This document shows positions 1-11,621 of a stretch of 57,672 nucleotides of DNA, in pieces. The DNA comes from Alphaproteobacteria bacterium (GTDB taxonomy: Bacteria; Pseudomonadota; Alphaproteobacteria; Micropepsales; Micropepsaceae). A program made the translations under genes and the position numbers. The notes below the pieces were generated by a model that worked only from the letters and a program-made list of their open reading frames with translations, did no database searches and was not told the DNA's origin. Position 1 is the stretch's first letter; each line of letters starts with the position of its first letter. The stretch spans positions 1-57,672 of the forward strand of contig JAFBAL010000058.1 of assembly GCA_019247845.1 (NCBI GenBank), in the 5' to 3' direction.

Positions 1-1782
1 TACGTGAAGGACGGCTTCGCCGCCGCCAAGCGCGAGGACGAGAAGCTCTGCCCCGGCATGCAGGCCGAGATCCTCTCCGCCATCGCCGACGTGACCGAGC
101 GCGTCTCGAACGCGGCCAAGGGCAAGACCGGCCAGGACTTCGTCAAGGCGCGCGACGCCGAGATCGCCGCGGTCGAGAAGGAAGGCTGCGCCGGCAAGGA
201 GCAGGCCTATCGCTGCCAGGTGATCACGCTCTATCAGGGCGGCCAGTACAAGCTTTACACCTACCGCAAATATTCCGACGTGCGGCTGGTCTTCGCGCCC
301 GAGCAGCAGATGGCGTTCTTCGGCGGCGATCCGGACAACTTCAACTTCCCGCGCTACGACCTCGATTGCTCCTTCGTGCGGCTCTACGAGAACGGCAAGC
401 CCGCCGCGACGCCGTCCTATCTGAAATGGCGCAGCGACGCGCCGAAGGACGGCGAGCCGGTATTCATCGCCGGCAATCCGGGCTCGACCCAGCGTCTGCT
501 GACCGCCGAGCAGCTCGAGACCATCCGCGACGTGGCGCTTCCCGACACGCTGCTGCTGCTGGCCGAGCTGCGCGGCCGCCTCATCCGCTTCGGCGAGGAG
601 AGTCCGGAGCACGCGCGCATCGCCAACGAGGACCTGTTCGGCGTCGAGAACAGCTACAAGGCGTTCCACGGCCAGGAAGAGGCGCTGGTCGACCCGACCT
701 TGATCGCCACCAAGCGCAGGTTCGACACCGACCTGCGCGCCAAGGTGATGAAGGACAAGAAGCTCTCGGCCGAGATCGGCGATCCGTGGACCGACACCGC
801 GAAGGTCCAGGCCGACCGCCGCGCGCTCTATCAGCCCTATACCTACATGGAATCGCGCGCCGGCCTGTTCTCCAGCCTGTTCGGCTACGGCCGCGCCATC
901 GTGCGCGCGGCGGAAGAGCGCGCCAAGCCCAACGGCGAGCGCCTGCCCGAAGACACCGACAGCCGGCTGGCGCTGCTCGAGAAGCGCGTCACCGATGCCG
1001 AGCCGGTCTATCCCGAGCTCGAAGCCGCGGTGCTCGAATTCTGGCTGACCAAGCTGCGCGAGCATCTGACGGCCGACGGCGCCGGCACCAAGATATTCCT
1101 TGGCAAGGATTCGCCGGAAACGCTGGCCACGCGGCTGTCCAAGTCCAAGCTCGCCGACGTCGACTATCGCAAGAAGCTGTGGGACGGCGGGCTCGCGGCG
1201 GTGCAGGCGAGCGACGATCCGATGATCAAGTTCGTGCTCGCCACCGACGCCGCCTCGCGCGGCGTGCGCAAGGAGTACGAGACGCGCGTCACCGGACCCA
1301 GCGACCGCGCCGCGGAGAAGATCGCCAAGGCGCGCTTCGCCGTCTACGGCACCGGCACCTATCCCGACGCGACGTTCTCGCTGCGCCTGACCTACGGCAA
1401 GGTCGAGGGCTGGAGCGAGAACGGCACGCCCGTGCCGCCCTTCACCTATTACAGGGGGCTGTGGGAGCGTGCGACGGGGCAGGATCCCTTCGCGCTCGCG
1501 CCGCGCTGGGTGAACGCGCAGGCCAAGGTCGATCCGGGCACGGTGTTCGACTTCACCACCGACAACGACATCATCGGGGGCAATTCCGGCTCGCCGGCGA
1601 TCGACGCCAAGGCACAGGTGATCGGCGCGGTCTTCGACGGCAACATCCACAGCCTGGGCGGTGCCTTCGGCTTCGACGACACCCAGAACCGCTCCGTCGT
1701 GGTCTCGACCGCCGCCATCGGAGAGGCGCTGGACAAGGTCTATGGAGAGCGTGCTCTGGCCGCGGAGCTGAGGGGCCAGTAG
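1..1782 (+). CDS. S46 family serine peptidase (dipeptidyl-peptidase 7/11-like), 5' truncated
   Basis: C-terminal part of a peptidase of family S46, secreted or periplasmic enzymes that remove dipeptides from peptide N-termini. The reading frame is open from base 1, so the start, the signal peptide and the region expected to hold the catalytic His lie left of the window; 593 codons remain. Family hallmarks are FGGDPDNFNFPRYDLD near residue 115, which carries the expected catalytic Asp, and GGNSGSPAID near residue 527 with the catalytic Ser, followed by VFDGN. An M16 peptidase starts 17 bases after the stop, so the two probably form a peptide-degradation operon. DPP7 versus DPP11 specificity cannot be assigned from what is visible. 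Family assignment is confident. Confidence 0.92.
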   Translation, partial: YVKDGFAAAKREDEKLCPGMQAEILSAIADVTERVSNAAKGKTGQDFVKARDAEIAAVEKEGCAGKEQAYRCQVITLYQGGQYKLYTYRKYSDVRLVFAPEQQMAFFGGDPDNFNFPRYDLDCSFVRLYENGKPAATPSYLKWRSDAPKDGEPVFIAGNPGSTQRLLTAEQLETIRDVALPDTLLLLAELRGRLIRFGEESPEHARIANEDLFGVENSYKAFHGQEEALVDPTLIATKRRFDTDLRAKVMKDKKLSAEIGDPWTDTAKVQADRRALYQPYTYMESRAGLFSSLFGYGRAIVRAAEERAKPNGERLPEDTDSRLALLEKRVTDAEPVYPELEAAVLEFWLTKLREHLTADGAGTKIFLGKDSPETLATRLSKSKLADVDYRKKLWDGGLAAVQASDDPMIKFVLATDAASRGVRKEYETRVTGPSDRAAEKIAKARFAVYGTGTYPDATFSLRLTYGKVEGWSENGTPVPPFTYYRGLWERATGQDPFALAPRWVNAQAKVDPGTVFDFTTDNDIIGGNSGSPAIDAKAQVIGAVFDGNIHSLGGAFGFDDTQNRSVVVSTAAIGEALDKVYGERALAAELRGQ

Positions 1783-1799
1783 GGTCTCGCGAAGGCAAG

Positions 1800-4544
1800 A
1801 TGGACATCGCCCGCCGATCGCGCCTCGCCTGCCTCGCCGTCGCGATGCTTTTGGCGTTCGCCGGCGGCGACGCGCACAAGGCGCCCGTCCATCATGCCCA
1901 TGGGCATGCGGCTGCGGCCAGGCACAAGCCGCCGGCACCGCCGGCACCGTCGGACGAGCCCGGCGTGCTGCGCGCGACCCTGCCCAACGGCTTGCGCGTC
2001 ATCCTGGTGCGCAACACCCTGGCGCCGGTCGTCTCCACGGCGGTGAACTATCTGGCCGGCGGCGACGACACGCCGGACGGCTTTCCCGGCACCGCGCATG
2101 CGCAGGAGCACATGATGTTCCGCGGCAGCCCGGGACTCACCGCCGATCAGCTCGCCAATATCGGCAGCGTCATGGGCGGCAACTTCAACGCCAATACGCG
2201 CGAAAGCCTGACCCAGTATCTCTTCACCGTGCCGGCCGAGGACCTCGACATCGCTTTGCACATCGAGGCGGTCCGCATGCAGGGCGTGCTCAACACCAAG
2301 GAGGACTGGGAGAAGGAGCGCGGCGCCATCGAGCAGGAAGTGGCGCAGGACCTTTCCAGCCCCTCCTATCGCCTCTATCAGGAGCTGCGCTCCCGCCTGT
2401 TCAAGGGCACGCCGTACGAGCACGTGGCGCTCGGCACGCGGCCGAGCTTCGACGCCACCACCGCCGACCAGCTCAAGGCCTTTTACGACGCGTGGTACGC
2501 GCCCAACAACGCCATCCTGGTCATCGCCGGCAATCTCGATCTACAGGCGACGATGGACAAGGTCAGGGCGTTGTTCGGGCCGATCAAGCCGAAGAAGCTT
2601 CCCGCGCGCCGGACCTTCAAGTTCGCAGGCCCGCAGGCCTCGTCCTTCACGCTCGACACCGACCGCTCCGGCGCGACGTCGGTGCTGGCGATGCGTTGGC
2701 CGGGGCTCGAGAACCCCGACTTCCCGGCGCTCGAGGTGCTGGCCGACGTGCTGGGCAGCCATCGCTTCGATCTCTACGGGTTGGTGCCGCAGGGCAAGGC
2801 GCTGGACGCCGACTTCTCGCTCGATCCGCTTCCCAAGGCTTCGCTGGCCTACGCCACCGTGTCGTTCCCCGCCGGCGGCGATCCCAAGGCGATCGAGGCC
2901 GAGACGCGCGCCATCCTGGCGCGTGTCGCCAGGGACGGCGTGCCGGCCGAGCTCGTCGAGGCGGCCAAGCTGCAGGAGCAGCGCGCCACCGAGTTCCAGA
3001 AGAACGGCATCGAGGACATCGCCGCGGTGTGGTCGGACGCGGTCGCGCTCTATGGCTTGCATTCGCCCAACGACGACTATGCGCGCATCTCCAAGGTGAC
3101 GGTCGAGGAGGTCAACCGCGTGGCGCGGAAATATCTCGACCTCGACCATGCCGTCTCGGCGGTGATGATCCCGCAAGGTTCCGGCAGCCCGGTCGCCTCC
3201 AAGGCAACCTTCGGCGGCCAGGAGAAGTTCGGCACCGGCGAGAGCAAGCCGACCGAGCTGCCGGATTGGGCGCAGGCGGCGCTGGGCCGTCTCGAGGTGC
3301 CGCCCTCGACCCTCAGCCCGGTGGTGAGCACGCTTCCCAACGGCATTACCCTGATCGTGCAGCCCGAGGACGTCAGCCAGACGGTCAGCGTCTACGGCCA
3401 TATCCGCAACCGCCCCGAGACCGAGGCGCCGCCCGGCAAGGAGGGCGTGTCGCTGGTGCTCGACCAGCTGTTCTCCTACGGCAGCGAAAGTCTCGACCGT
3501 CTCGCCTTCCAGAAGGCGCTCGACGACATCGGCGCGAGCGAGAGCGCGGGCACCGAGTTCGCCGTGCACGTCCTGGCGCCGGATTTCGATCGCGGCGTGC
3601 AGCTGCTCGCCGACAACCAGCTGCATCCGGCGCTGCCGGAAAAGGCGATGCGCACGATCCAGAGCCAGCTCGTGCGCCTCATCGCTTCGCGCAACATCAG
3701 CCCGTCCTATCTCGCGTCGCGCTCGATCCGCACCGGACTCTATCCGGCGAACGATCCGTCGCTGCGCGATGCGATGCCGGACACGATCGGAAGCCTCGGC
3801 CGCACGGACCTGCTCGACTATTACCGGAAAGTCTTCCGTCCCGACCTCACCATCATCGTGGTGATCGGCAAGATCTCGCCTGCCGAGGCGCGCGGCACGA
3901 TCGAGAAATATTTCGGGGACTGGAAGGCCACGGGCCCCAAGCCGGAGGTCGACCTGCCCCTGGCGGCGCTCAACCTGCCCAACTCCATCGCCGTGCCGGA
4001 CCAGAGCCGCGTGCAGGACAGCGTCGTGCTGGCGCAGAACTTCTGGCTCAACCGCGCGCATCCGGACTTCTACGCGCTCCAGCTCGGCAATTCGGTGCTG
4101 GGCGGCGGGTTCTATTCGGCCAGGCTCAGCATCGATCTGCGCAAGGATGCGGGCCTCGTCTATTCGGTCGGGTCGCAGCTGCAGGTCGGCCGCACGCGCG
4201 GGAACTATTACGTGCAATATGCCTCCGACCCGCAGAACGTCGGCCGCGCCCAGGCCATCGTCGTGCGCGACATCAAGGCGATGCAGACGACGCCGGTGCC
4301 CGACGACGAGCTGGCGTTGTCGAAGATGCTGATCCTTCGCCAGATACCGCTGAGCGAGGCCAGCATCCCCGATATCGCGCGCGGCATGATCAACCGCGCC
4401 GAGCTCGACCTGCCGCTCGACGAGCCGTGGCGCGCGGCGCGCCGCATCATCGATCTCAAGCCCGCCGACGTGCAGGCGGCGTTCAAGAAATGGATGCGGC
4501 CGAACGATTTCGTGCGCGTGACCCAGGGCCCGACGCCGCAATAG
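1800..4544 (+). CDS. Secreted M16 family zinc metallopeptidase (two-domain, pitrilysin type)
   Basis: A 914-residue protein with a signal-like N-terminus (hydrophobic stretch about residues 9-22) and a His/Pro/Ala-rich linker to about residue 52. It then has two M16 halves. The first carries the inverted zinc motif HAQEH at residues 100-104, with a downstream glutamate in the GAIEQEVAQD region as the likely third ligand. The second half starts near residue 505 (TLPNGITLIV) and lacks HxxEH, as is usual for the non-catalytic M16 half. The ATG at 1800 was chosen because GAAGG precedes it, it lies just after the S46 stop, and it gives the signal peptide. The frame stays open far upstream, but that part is antisense-like shadow of the S46 gene. 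Likely periplasmic peptide degradation together with its neighbour. Confidence 0.93.
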   Translation: MDIARRSRLACLAVAMLLAFAGGDAHKAPVHHAHGHAAAARHKPPAPPAPSDEPGVLRATLPNGLRVILVRNTLAPVVSTAVNYLAGGDDTPDGFPGTAHAQEHMMFRGSPGLTADQLANIGSVMGGNFNANTRESLTQYLFTVPAEDLDIALHIEAVRMQGVLNTKEDWEKERGAIEQEVAQDLSSPSYRLYQELRSRLFKGTPYEHVALGTRPSFDATTADQLKAFYDAWYAPNNAILVIAGNLDLQATMDKVRALFGPIKPKKLPARRTFKFAGPQASSFTLDTDRSGATSVLAMRWPGLENPDFPALEVLADVLGSHRFDLYGLVPQGKALDADFSLDPLPKASLAYATVSFPAGGDPKAIEAETRAILARVARDGVPAELVEAAKLQEQRATEFQKNGIEDIAAVWSDAVALYGLHSPNDDYARISKVTVEEVNRVARKYLDLDHAVSAVMIPQGSGSPVASKATFGGQEKFGTGESKPTELPDWAQAALGRLEVPPSTLSPVVSTLPNGITLIVQPEDVSQTVSVYGHIRNRPETEAPPGKEGVSLVLDQLFSYGSESLDRLAFQKALDDIGASESAGTEFAVHVLAPDFDRGVQLLADNQLHPALPEKAMRTIQSQLVRLIASRNISPSYLASRSIRTGLYPANDPSLRDAMPDTIGSLGRTDLLDYYRKVFRPDLTIIVVIGKISPAEARGTIEKYFGDWKATGPKPEVDLPLAALNLPNSIAVPDQSRVQDSVVLAQNFWLNRAHPDFYALQLGNSVLGGGFYSARLSIDLRKDAGLVYSVGSQLQVGRTRGNYYVQYASDPQNVGRAQAIVVRDIKAMQTTPVPDDELALSKMLILRQIPLSEASIPDIARGMINRAELDLPLDEPWRAARRIIDLKPADVQAAFKKWMRPNDFVRVTQGPTPQ

Positions 4545-4556
4545 GCGACGGCACAA

Positions 4557-4574
4557 GTTGCGTTCTGACGCAAC
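4557..4574. terminator. Small perfect hairpin between convergent genes
   Basis: A 7-bp perfect inverted repeat (GTTGCGT / ACGCAAC) with a 4-base loop starts 13 bases after the M16 stop codon. It sits between the convergent M16 and pirin genes, where a terminator is expected, but no T-tract follows on either strand. It is therefore a candidate only. Confidence 0.4.
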
Positions 4575-4580
4575 CGGCAA

Positions 4581-4636
4581 GGTGTCGTTCCCTCAGATCG
4601 CTCGCGGTGCAAGCGCTCTTCGCCGGGAATGACACC
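4581..4636. repeat. Palindromic intergenic element
   Basis: Twelve-base arms GGTGTCGTTCCC (4581-4592) and GGGAATGACACC (4625-4636) are inverted complements apart from one position that can form a G-U pair, with a 32-base spacer. The right arm ends in CCGGGAATGACA-like sequence that recurs at 51166-51179. It could act as a bidirectional terminator or be a small dispersed palindrome. Confidence 0.5.
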
Positions 4637-4646
4637 GCGCCGGCAT

Positions 4647-5345
4647 CTAGGCCGCGTCGACCAGCACCAGCTCGCTGTCTTCGAGCGCCTTGATCGTGAG
4701 CGCCGTCTCGCCGGTGATGGCCGCGCCGTCGCGGGCGTCCAGCTTGACGCCGTTGACCTCGATCGCGCCCGTCGCCGGCACCAGGTAGAGGTGTCGCGTC
4801 GCGCCGGCCGGATAGCTGGCGCTCTCGCCCGCCTTCAAGGTCGCGCCCACGACGCGCGCGTCGGTGCGGATGGGAAGCGCGCCGTCGTCGCCCGGAAAGC
4901 CGCTCGCCAGGGTGACGAACTGGCCGGACCGGTCCGCCTTGGGGAAGGGCTTGGCGCCCCAGGACGGCTCGCCGCCGCTCCGGGTCGGCATGATCCAGAT
5001 CTGGAACAGCGTCGTGGTCTCGGGCTCGAGGTTGTATTCCGCGTGGCGAATGCCCGCGCCCGCGCTCATCACCTGGACGTCGCCCGCCTCGGTACGGCCC
5101 TTGTTCCCCAAGCTGTCCTGATGGGTGATCGCGCCTTTGCGCACATAGGTCACGATCTCCATGTCGGCATGGGGATGCGGCGGGAAGCCCGTATTGGGAG
5201 CGATCTCGTCGTCGTTCCAGACCCTGATGGCGCCCCAGCCCATCTTCTTAGGGTCGTAATATTCGGCGAAGGAGAAATGGTGACGCGCCTTCAGCCAACC
5301 ATGGTCGGCGCCTCCGAGCCCGGAAAACGGCCTGATTTCGATCAT
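4647..5345 (-). CDS. Pirin family bicupin protein
   Basis: A 232-residue pirin/YhhW-type double-cupin. Members are cytoplasmic metal-binding proteins, some with quercetin 2,3-dioxygenase activity. The four metal ligands of the family are present in the N-terminal cupin: His57 and His59 in PPHPHADME, and His101 and Glu103 in IRHAEYNLEPE, nearly at the positions found in human pirin. The ATG at 5345 is preferred because GAGAG lies upstream and the family begins MIEIRPF; a GTG at 5360 would add five residues. It lies downstream of cfa and hpf on the same strand, about 110 bases after cfa. The true substrate is unknown. Confidence 0.9.
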   Translation of the reverse strand: MIEIRPFSGLGGADHGWLKARHHFSFAEYYDPKKMGWGAIRVWNDDEIAPNTGFPPHPHADMEIVTYVRKGAITHQDSLGNKGRTEAGDVQVMSAGAGIRHAEYNLEPETTTLFQIWIMPTRSGGEPSWGAKPFPKADRSGQFVTLASGFPGDDGALPIRTDARVVGATLKAGESASYPAGATRHLYLVPATGAIEVNGVKLDARDGAAITGETALTIKALEDSELVLVDAA

Positions 5346-5457
5346 TTGAGTCACTCTCACAGAGATGTCGCGAGACTCAAAGATAGGTCGAAAAATAAAA
5401 TTTCAAACGGGCGCCGGCGCAGAGGGGCAGCGGCGAGGCGGAAGCGCGCGCCGGCGG

Positions 5458-6690
5458 CTAGGGCATCACGCTCTGGCGCCGCGCCGCCACGGGTTCGGCT
5501 TGAGGGATCATGTAGTCGCGGGTCAGCGGCAGCGTGTCCACGCGCTTGGCCAGCTGGATCTGGAACACCATCAGGCCCTGGTTGCGGAAGCCCATCTCGG
5601 CACCGGCCAGATAGAACTCCCACATCCGGCAGAAGCGCGCATCGTGCAACCGCTCGGCGCGCTCCCAATTGGCCATGAAGCGCCGGCGCCATTCGGCCAG
5701 CGTATGCGCATAGTGCAGGCGCAGGATCTCGACGTCGGTGACGATAAGGCCGTTCCTCTCGATCGCCGGCATGACCTCGCTCAAGGCCGGCGTGTAGCCG
5801 CCGGGGAAGATGTATTTGGCGATCCAGGGATTGGTCACGCCCGGCCCGTCGCTGCGCCCGATGGCGTGGATCAGCGCCGCGCCGTCGTCGCTCAGCATGC
5901 GCGACACGTGACGGAAATATTCGTCGTAATGGGCGACGCCCACATGCTCGAGCATGCCGACCGAGACGATGCGCTCGAACGGGCCTTGCGTGTTGCGGTA
6001 GTCCTCGAGGCGGAAGCGCACGCGGTCGGAAAGGCCCTGGCGGCGCGCGCGGTCCTGCGCGATCTTCAATTGCTCCTGGCTCAAGGTCACGCCGGTCACG
6101 TCGACGTTCTCGGTCTTGGCGATGTGCAGGCCGAGCCCGCCCCAGCCGCAGCCGATGTCGAGCACGCGCTGGTTCGGCTTCAGGTCGAGCTTGGCGGTGA
6201 TGCGGCGGCGCTTGTTGAGCTGGGCGGTGTCCAGGCTGTCGCCAGGCGTCTCGAAGAAGGCGCAGGAATACTGCTTGTCGGAATCGAGGAACAGGTCGTA
6301 GAGCCCGCCTTCGAGATCGTAGTGATGGGCGACGTTCCTGCGCGCGCGCTTCTGCGTGTTGCGCTGCATCAGCCTGCGTATGAGCAACCGCGCCTTGTTG
6401 ATCCAATGCCAATGGCCCCCGCCGAATCCCATGCCGAGATTGCCGGTGAGAAGATCGAGCACCTGGGCGATGTCGCCGCCCTCGACCGTCAGCGTGCCGT
6501 TCATATAAGCCTCGCCCAGCGCCAGCTGCGGGTTGAGCAGCAGCGCGCGCTCGGTCCTGGCGTCGCGAAGGCGGATGGTGACCGGCGGCCGCTCGGCCTC
6601 GCCGATCGAATGGCTGCGGCCCTTGCGGTCGATCAGGATCAGGTGGCCCTTGCGGACGATCTTCTTCAGCAACGACGATAACAAATGCAT
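5458..6690 (-). CDS. cfa: Cyclopropane-fatty-acyl-phospholipid synthase
   Basis: A 410-residue S-adenosylmethionine-dependent enzyme that adds a methylene bridge across double bonds of membrane phospholipid acyl chains. It acts at the cytoplasmic face of the membrane. The SAM-binding motif VLDIGCGWGGLGLHIA is near residue 174, and VSVGMLEHVGVAHYDEYF and the C-terminal SWEF-like region (CRMWEFYLAGAEMGFRNQGL) are typical of the family. The ATG at 6690 (MHLLSSLLKK) matches where family members begin; an ATG at 6714 would add eight residues, and neither has a strong ribosome site. It is adjacent to a hibernation factor, which fits a stationary-phase envelope and ribosome adaptation theme. Confidence 0.94.
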   Translation of the reverse strand: MHLLSSLLKKIVRKGHLILIDRKGRSHSIGEAERPPVTIRLRDARTERALLLNPQLALGEAYMNGTLTVEGGDIAQVLDLLTGNLGMGFGGGHWHWINKARLLIRRLMQRNTQKRARRNVAHHYDLEGGLYDLFLDSDKQYSCAFFETPGDSLDTAQLNKRRRITAKLDLKPNQRVLDIGCGWGGLGLHIAKTENVDVTGVTLSQEQLKIAQDRARRQGLSDRVRFRLEDYRNTQGPFERIVSVGMLEHVGVAHYDEYFRHVSRMLSDDGAALIHAIGRSDGPGVTNPWIAKYIFPGGYTPALSEVMPAIERNGLIVTDVEILRLHYAHTLAEWRRRFMANWERAERLHDARFCRMWEFYLAGAEMGFRNQGLMVFQIQLAKRVDTLPLTRDYMIPQAEPVAARRQSVMP

Positions 6691-6762
6691 GGCGACCGAT
6701 CCGCGCTCCCGCATTTGTCAAACGCAGGAGCGCAGCGGTGGTGCCATTACGGGATCGACATT

Positions 6763-7143
6763 TCAGGGCTCGCCGAAACCCTCGCCGTCCAAAGCCTTCT
6801 CTGCGTGGCGCTTGGTCTGGCCGCGCATCTGGTCCTTCTCGTCGCCGAGCTGGCGCAGCGCGCGCTTGAAGGCGTCGTTGATGGCGGCGTCGAGGTCGGT
6901 CAGGCGCTCGTCGTCGGGGGTGTGGCCGACGTTGATCTCGCGTCCGGCGGGAAGCGCGATACGCACGCTGACGTCGAACGGATCGCCGCTCTGGTGATGG
7001 CCGTTCGGCGCGCGCACGACGACGCGTGCGGCGGTCGCGCGTCCGAAACGCTTCTCGATCTTCGAAAGGTTCTTCTCCACCACGTCGCGGACGTGCTCGG
7101 TGGACTTGATGCCGTGAATTTCCAATTGCAGGGGGGATTCCAT
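6763..7143 (-). CDS. hpf: Ribosome hibernation-promoting factor / RaiA family (short form)
   Basis: A 126-residue HPF/RaiA-like protein, which binds the small ribosomal subunit and silences or dimerises ribosomes in non-growing cells. The N-terminal half shows the family pattern ([20 protein letters not shown] and the conserved [12 protein letters not shown] region). There is no long-HPF dimerisation domain at the C-terminus; the protein ends in a charged tail. The start at 7143 is supported by AGAGG about 8 bases upstream. The frame continues 57 codons further upstream, but that part overlaps the divergent hutI start and has no homology features. Two 18-base repeats lie immediately upstream. 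Confidence 0.85.
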   Translation of the reverse strand: MESPLQLEIHGIKSTEHVRDVVEKNLSKIEKRFGRATAARVVVRAPNGHHQSGDPFDVSVRIALPAGREINVGHTPDDERLTDLDAAINDAFKRALRQLGDEKDQMRGQTKRHAEKALDGEGFGEP

Positions 7144-7156
7144 CAGTCGGTACCTC

Positions 7157-7193
7157 TTTGCTGATACAGACGTATTTGCTGATACAGACGTAT
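7157..7193. promoter_or_regulatory. Two tandem 18-bp repeats, each with an ATAC-N4-GTAT dyad
   Basis: The unit TTTGCTGATACAGACGTA occurs twice head to tail (7157-7174 and 7175-7192, with a following T). Each unit contains the hyphenated palindrome ATACAGACGTAT (7164-7175 and 7182-7193). The pair lies between the divergent hpf and hutI genes, only 14 bases from the hpf start codon. Two identical dyads spaced 18 bases apart look like a tandem operator for a dimeric repressor. The regulator is not identifiable from the window. Confidence 0.55.
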
Positions 7194-7273
7194 GCATTCT
7201 AGACCCAAGAACAACGCATGAAATGACAAAAATTCCCGCGCATTTCGCAGGGTCCAAGGTTAAGCTCGGATGC

Positions 7274-8460
7274 ATGTGGGATCTGGCGCTTGTCGACTGC
7301 AATGCCGCGACCATGGTGGGCGGCTACGGCATCCTGCGCGACGCCGTCATCGGCATCGCGGACGGACGCATCGCCTTTGTGGGCGCGCGCGACGGTCTCG
7401 AGCCCGCGCGCGAGACCCGGCATTTGCATGGCGCCTGGGTGACGCCGGGGCTCATCGATTGCCACACGCACCTGGTGTTCGGCGGCCAGCGCGCCGGCGA
7501 ATGGGAGATGCGCCGCCAGGGGAAATCCTACGAGGACATCGCGCGTGCCGGCGGCGGCATCCTCTCCACCGTGCGCGCGACCCGCGCCGCCAGCGAGGAC
7601 GAGCTCGTCGCAAGCGCGATGCGTCGCGTCGCCGCGATGGCGCGCCAGGGCGTGACGACGGTCGAGGTGAAATCCGGCTACGGCCTCGATCTCGCGACCG
7701 AAGAGAAGATGCTGCGCGCGGCCGGGCGGCTCGAATGCGTGCCTGGGGGCGTACGCGTGTCGCGGACGTTCCTGGGCGCGCATGCGCTGCCACCCGAGTT
7801 CAAGGACGATCGTGAAGGCTATGTCGACCTCGTCTGCAACGCGATGATCCCCAAGCTCGCGCCGCTCGCCGACGCAGTCGACGCGTTCTGCGAGTCCATC
7901 GCCTTCACGCCGGAAGAGACCGAGCGCGTCTTCGCCGCGGCGCGCGCGCACGGCTTGCGGGTCAAGCTGCATGCCGAGCAGTTGACGGACCAGGGCGGCG
8001 CGGCGCTCGCGGCGCGCTTTCTCGCGCTTTCGGCCGATCACTTGGAGCATCTGAGCGAAGACGGCATCGCGGCAATGGCGAAAGCGGGCACCGTTGCCGT
8101 GCTTTTGCCCATCGCGTTCTATTTCCTGCGCGAGACCAGGAAGCCGCCGGTCGCGGCCTTGCGCGCGGCGGGCATACCTGTCGCCATCGCCACCGACTGC
8201 AACCCGGGCACGTCGCCCGCGGCCTCGCCGCTGATGGCGCTGAACATGGCCTGCACCTTGTTCGACCTGACGCCGGAGGAGGCTCTGCTGGGCATGACGG
8301 CCCATGCAGCTTATGCCTTGGGGCTGGAGGACGAGACCGGCACGCTGGAAGTCGGGAAATCCGCCGATCTGGCGATCTGGGATATTTCCGAAATCGCCGA
8401 ACTCGCCTATTGGATCGGCGCAGATTTGCTCAAGTCACGCATTTTCCAGGGACGCTCCCT

Positions 8461-8464
<4 letters not shown>
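7274..8464 (+). CDS. hutI: Imidazolonepropionase
   Basis: A 396-residue amidohydrolase-superfamily enzyme that hydrolyses 4-imidazolone-5-propanoate to N-formimino-glutamate, the third step of histidine degradation. Visible landmarks are the metal-binding HTHLVFGG near residue 63, the conserved [17 protein letters not shown] segment, KLHAEQL, and [14 protein letters not shown]. The start at 7274 (MWDLALVD) fits the family N-terminus. An in-frame ATG at 7223 would add 17 residues, and neither start has a clear ribosome site. The stop overlaps the hutU start by four bases (ATGA), so the two are translationally coupled. It is the first gene of the hutIUH unit. Confidence 0.95.
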
Positions 8465-10115
<1,651 letters not shown>

Positions 10116-10119
<4 letters not shown>

Positions 10120-11621
10120 ACGAGACGCTGTCACTCGGCTCCCTGCGCGCGGTTTACGGCGCCGCGATGCCCTTCGCCATCTCGGATGCAGCGCTTGGCC
10201 ATGTCGACGTCGGTGCCAAGGCCATCGCCGACATCGTCTCGCGGGGCGAGACCGTCTATGGCGTCAACACCGGCTTCGGGCTGCTCGCCAACAAGTCCAT
10301 CGACAAAGGCGATCTCGACGCGCTGCAGCGCAACCTCGTGCTCAGCCATGCCTGCGGCGTCGGGCCCTTGCTCGACGACGACGTGGTGCGGCTGATCCTG
10401 GTCTTGAAGGCCGCGTCGCTGTCGCGCGGCGCGTCGGGCGTGAAGCGCGAGACGGTGCTGGCGCTGCAGCGGCTGGTCGAGGCGCAGGTCTATCCCTGCA
10501 TCCCGTCGAAAGGCTCTGTCGGCGCGTCTGGCGACCTGGCGCCGCTCGCCCATATGGCCGCGGTCCTGATCGGCGTCGGGGAGGCGCGGGTGCGCGGCGA
10601 GATCGTTCCGGCGGCGGCGGCGCTCGAGCGCGCCGGCTTGAAGCCGCTCGCGCTGGGTCCGAAAGAAGGCCTGGCGCTGCTCAACGGCACGCAGGTATCG
10701 ACCGCGCTGGGCCTTGCCGGCTTGTTCGAGATCGAGAAGGTCTTCGCCGCTGCGCTGGTCGCGGGCGCAATGTCGACGGATGCGCTCAAGGGCTCCGACA
10801 CGCCGTTCGACGCGCGCATTCATGCTCTGCGCGGCCAGCCCGGGCAGATCGACGTCGCGGCAAGGCTGCGCGGGCTGATGGCGGGCAGCGCGATCCGCGA
10901 ATCCCATCGCGCGCCGGGCAGCGACGACCGCGTGCAGGACCCGTACTCGTTCCGCTGCCAGCCGCAGGTGATGGGGGCTGCGCTCGACGTCATCCGCGCC
11001 GCGGCCCGCACGCTCGAGATCGAAGCGTCGGGCGTCACCGACAACCCGCTGGTGCTGGACGACGGCTCGGTGGTCTCGGGCGGCAACTTCCATGCCGAGC
11101 CGGTGGCCTTCGCGGCCGACCAACTGGCGATGGCCACCTGCGAGATCGGCAATATCTCCGAACGGCGCACCGCGATCCTGGTCGATCCCAAGATGAGCGG
11201 GCTGCCGGCTTTCCTGGTGAAGGAGTCGGGTCTCAATTCCGGCTTCATGATCGCGCAGGTGACGGCGGCCGCGCTGGTGGCCGAGAACCGCATGCTTTCC
11301 CACCCCGCCTCCGTCGACACCGTGCCGACCAGCGCGAACCAGGAAGATCACGTCTCGATGGCGACCCATGGCGCGCGGCGTCTTGCCGACATGGCGCAGA
11401 ATGCCGCCACGGTCGTAGCCATCGAGCTGCTCGCCGCGACCCAGGGCCTCGACTTCCGTCACCCGCTGAAGAGCTCCGAGCCGCTCGAGGATGCCGCGCG
11501 CGGCATCCGCGCGCTGGTCGGGCCTTACGACCGCGACCGCTATTTCGCGCCCGACATCGCGGCGATCTCGAACCATGTGCGTGCCGGCGCGTTCCGCAAA
11601 CATGTTCCGGAGCTGATATGA
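10116..11621 (+). CDS. hutH: Histidine ammonia-lyase
   Basis: A 501-residue aromatic amino acid lyase that deaminates histidine to urocanate, the first step of the pathway. The Ala-Ser-Gly triad that cyclises to the MIO electrophile is at residues 137-139 in [15 protein letters not shown]. Other family signatures are YGVNTGFG near the N-terminus, [11 protein letters not shown], and [11 protein letters not shown]. The GTG start at 10116 overlaps the hutU stop (GTGA). The gene order I-U-H lacks hutC, hutG and hutF here, so the fate of formiminoglutamate must be encoded elsewhere. Confidence 0.97.

Noticed and set aside
2541..4580. A 679-codon minus-strand frame opposite the M16 peptidase
   Set aside because: Arg/His-rich shadow translation; the plus strand has clear zinc-peptidase motifs.
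7144..7273. Looked for a riboswitch or a HutC-type operator in front of the hut genes
   Set aside because: No conserved riboswitch structure or typical HutC site was seen; only the tandem 18-bp repeats are supportable.
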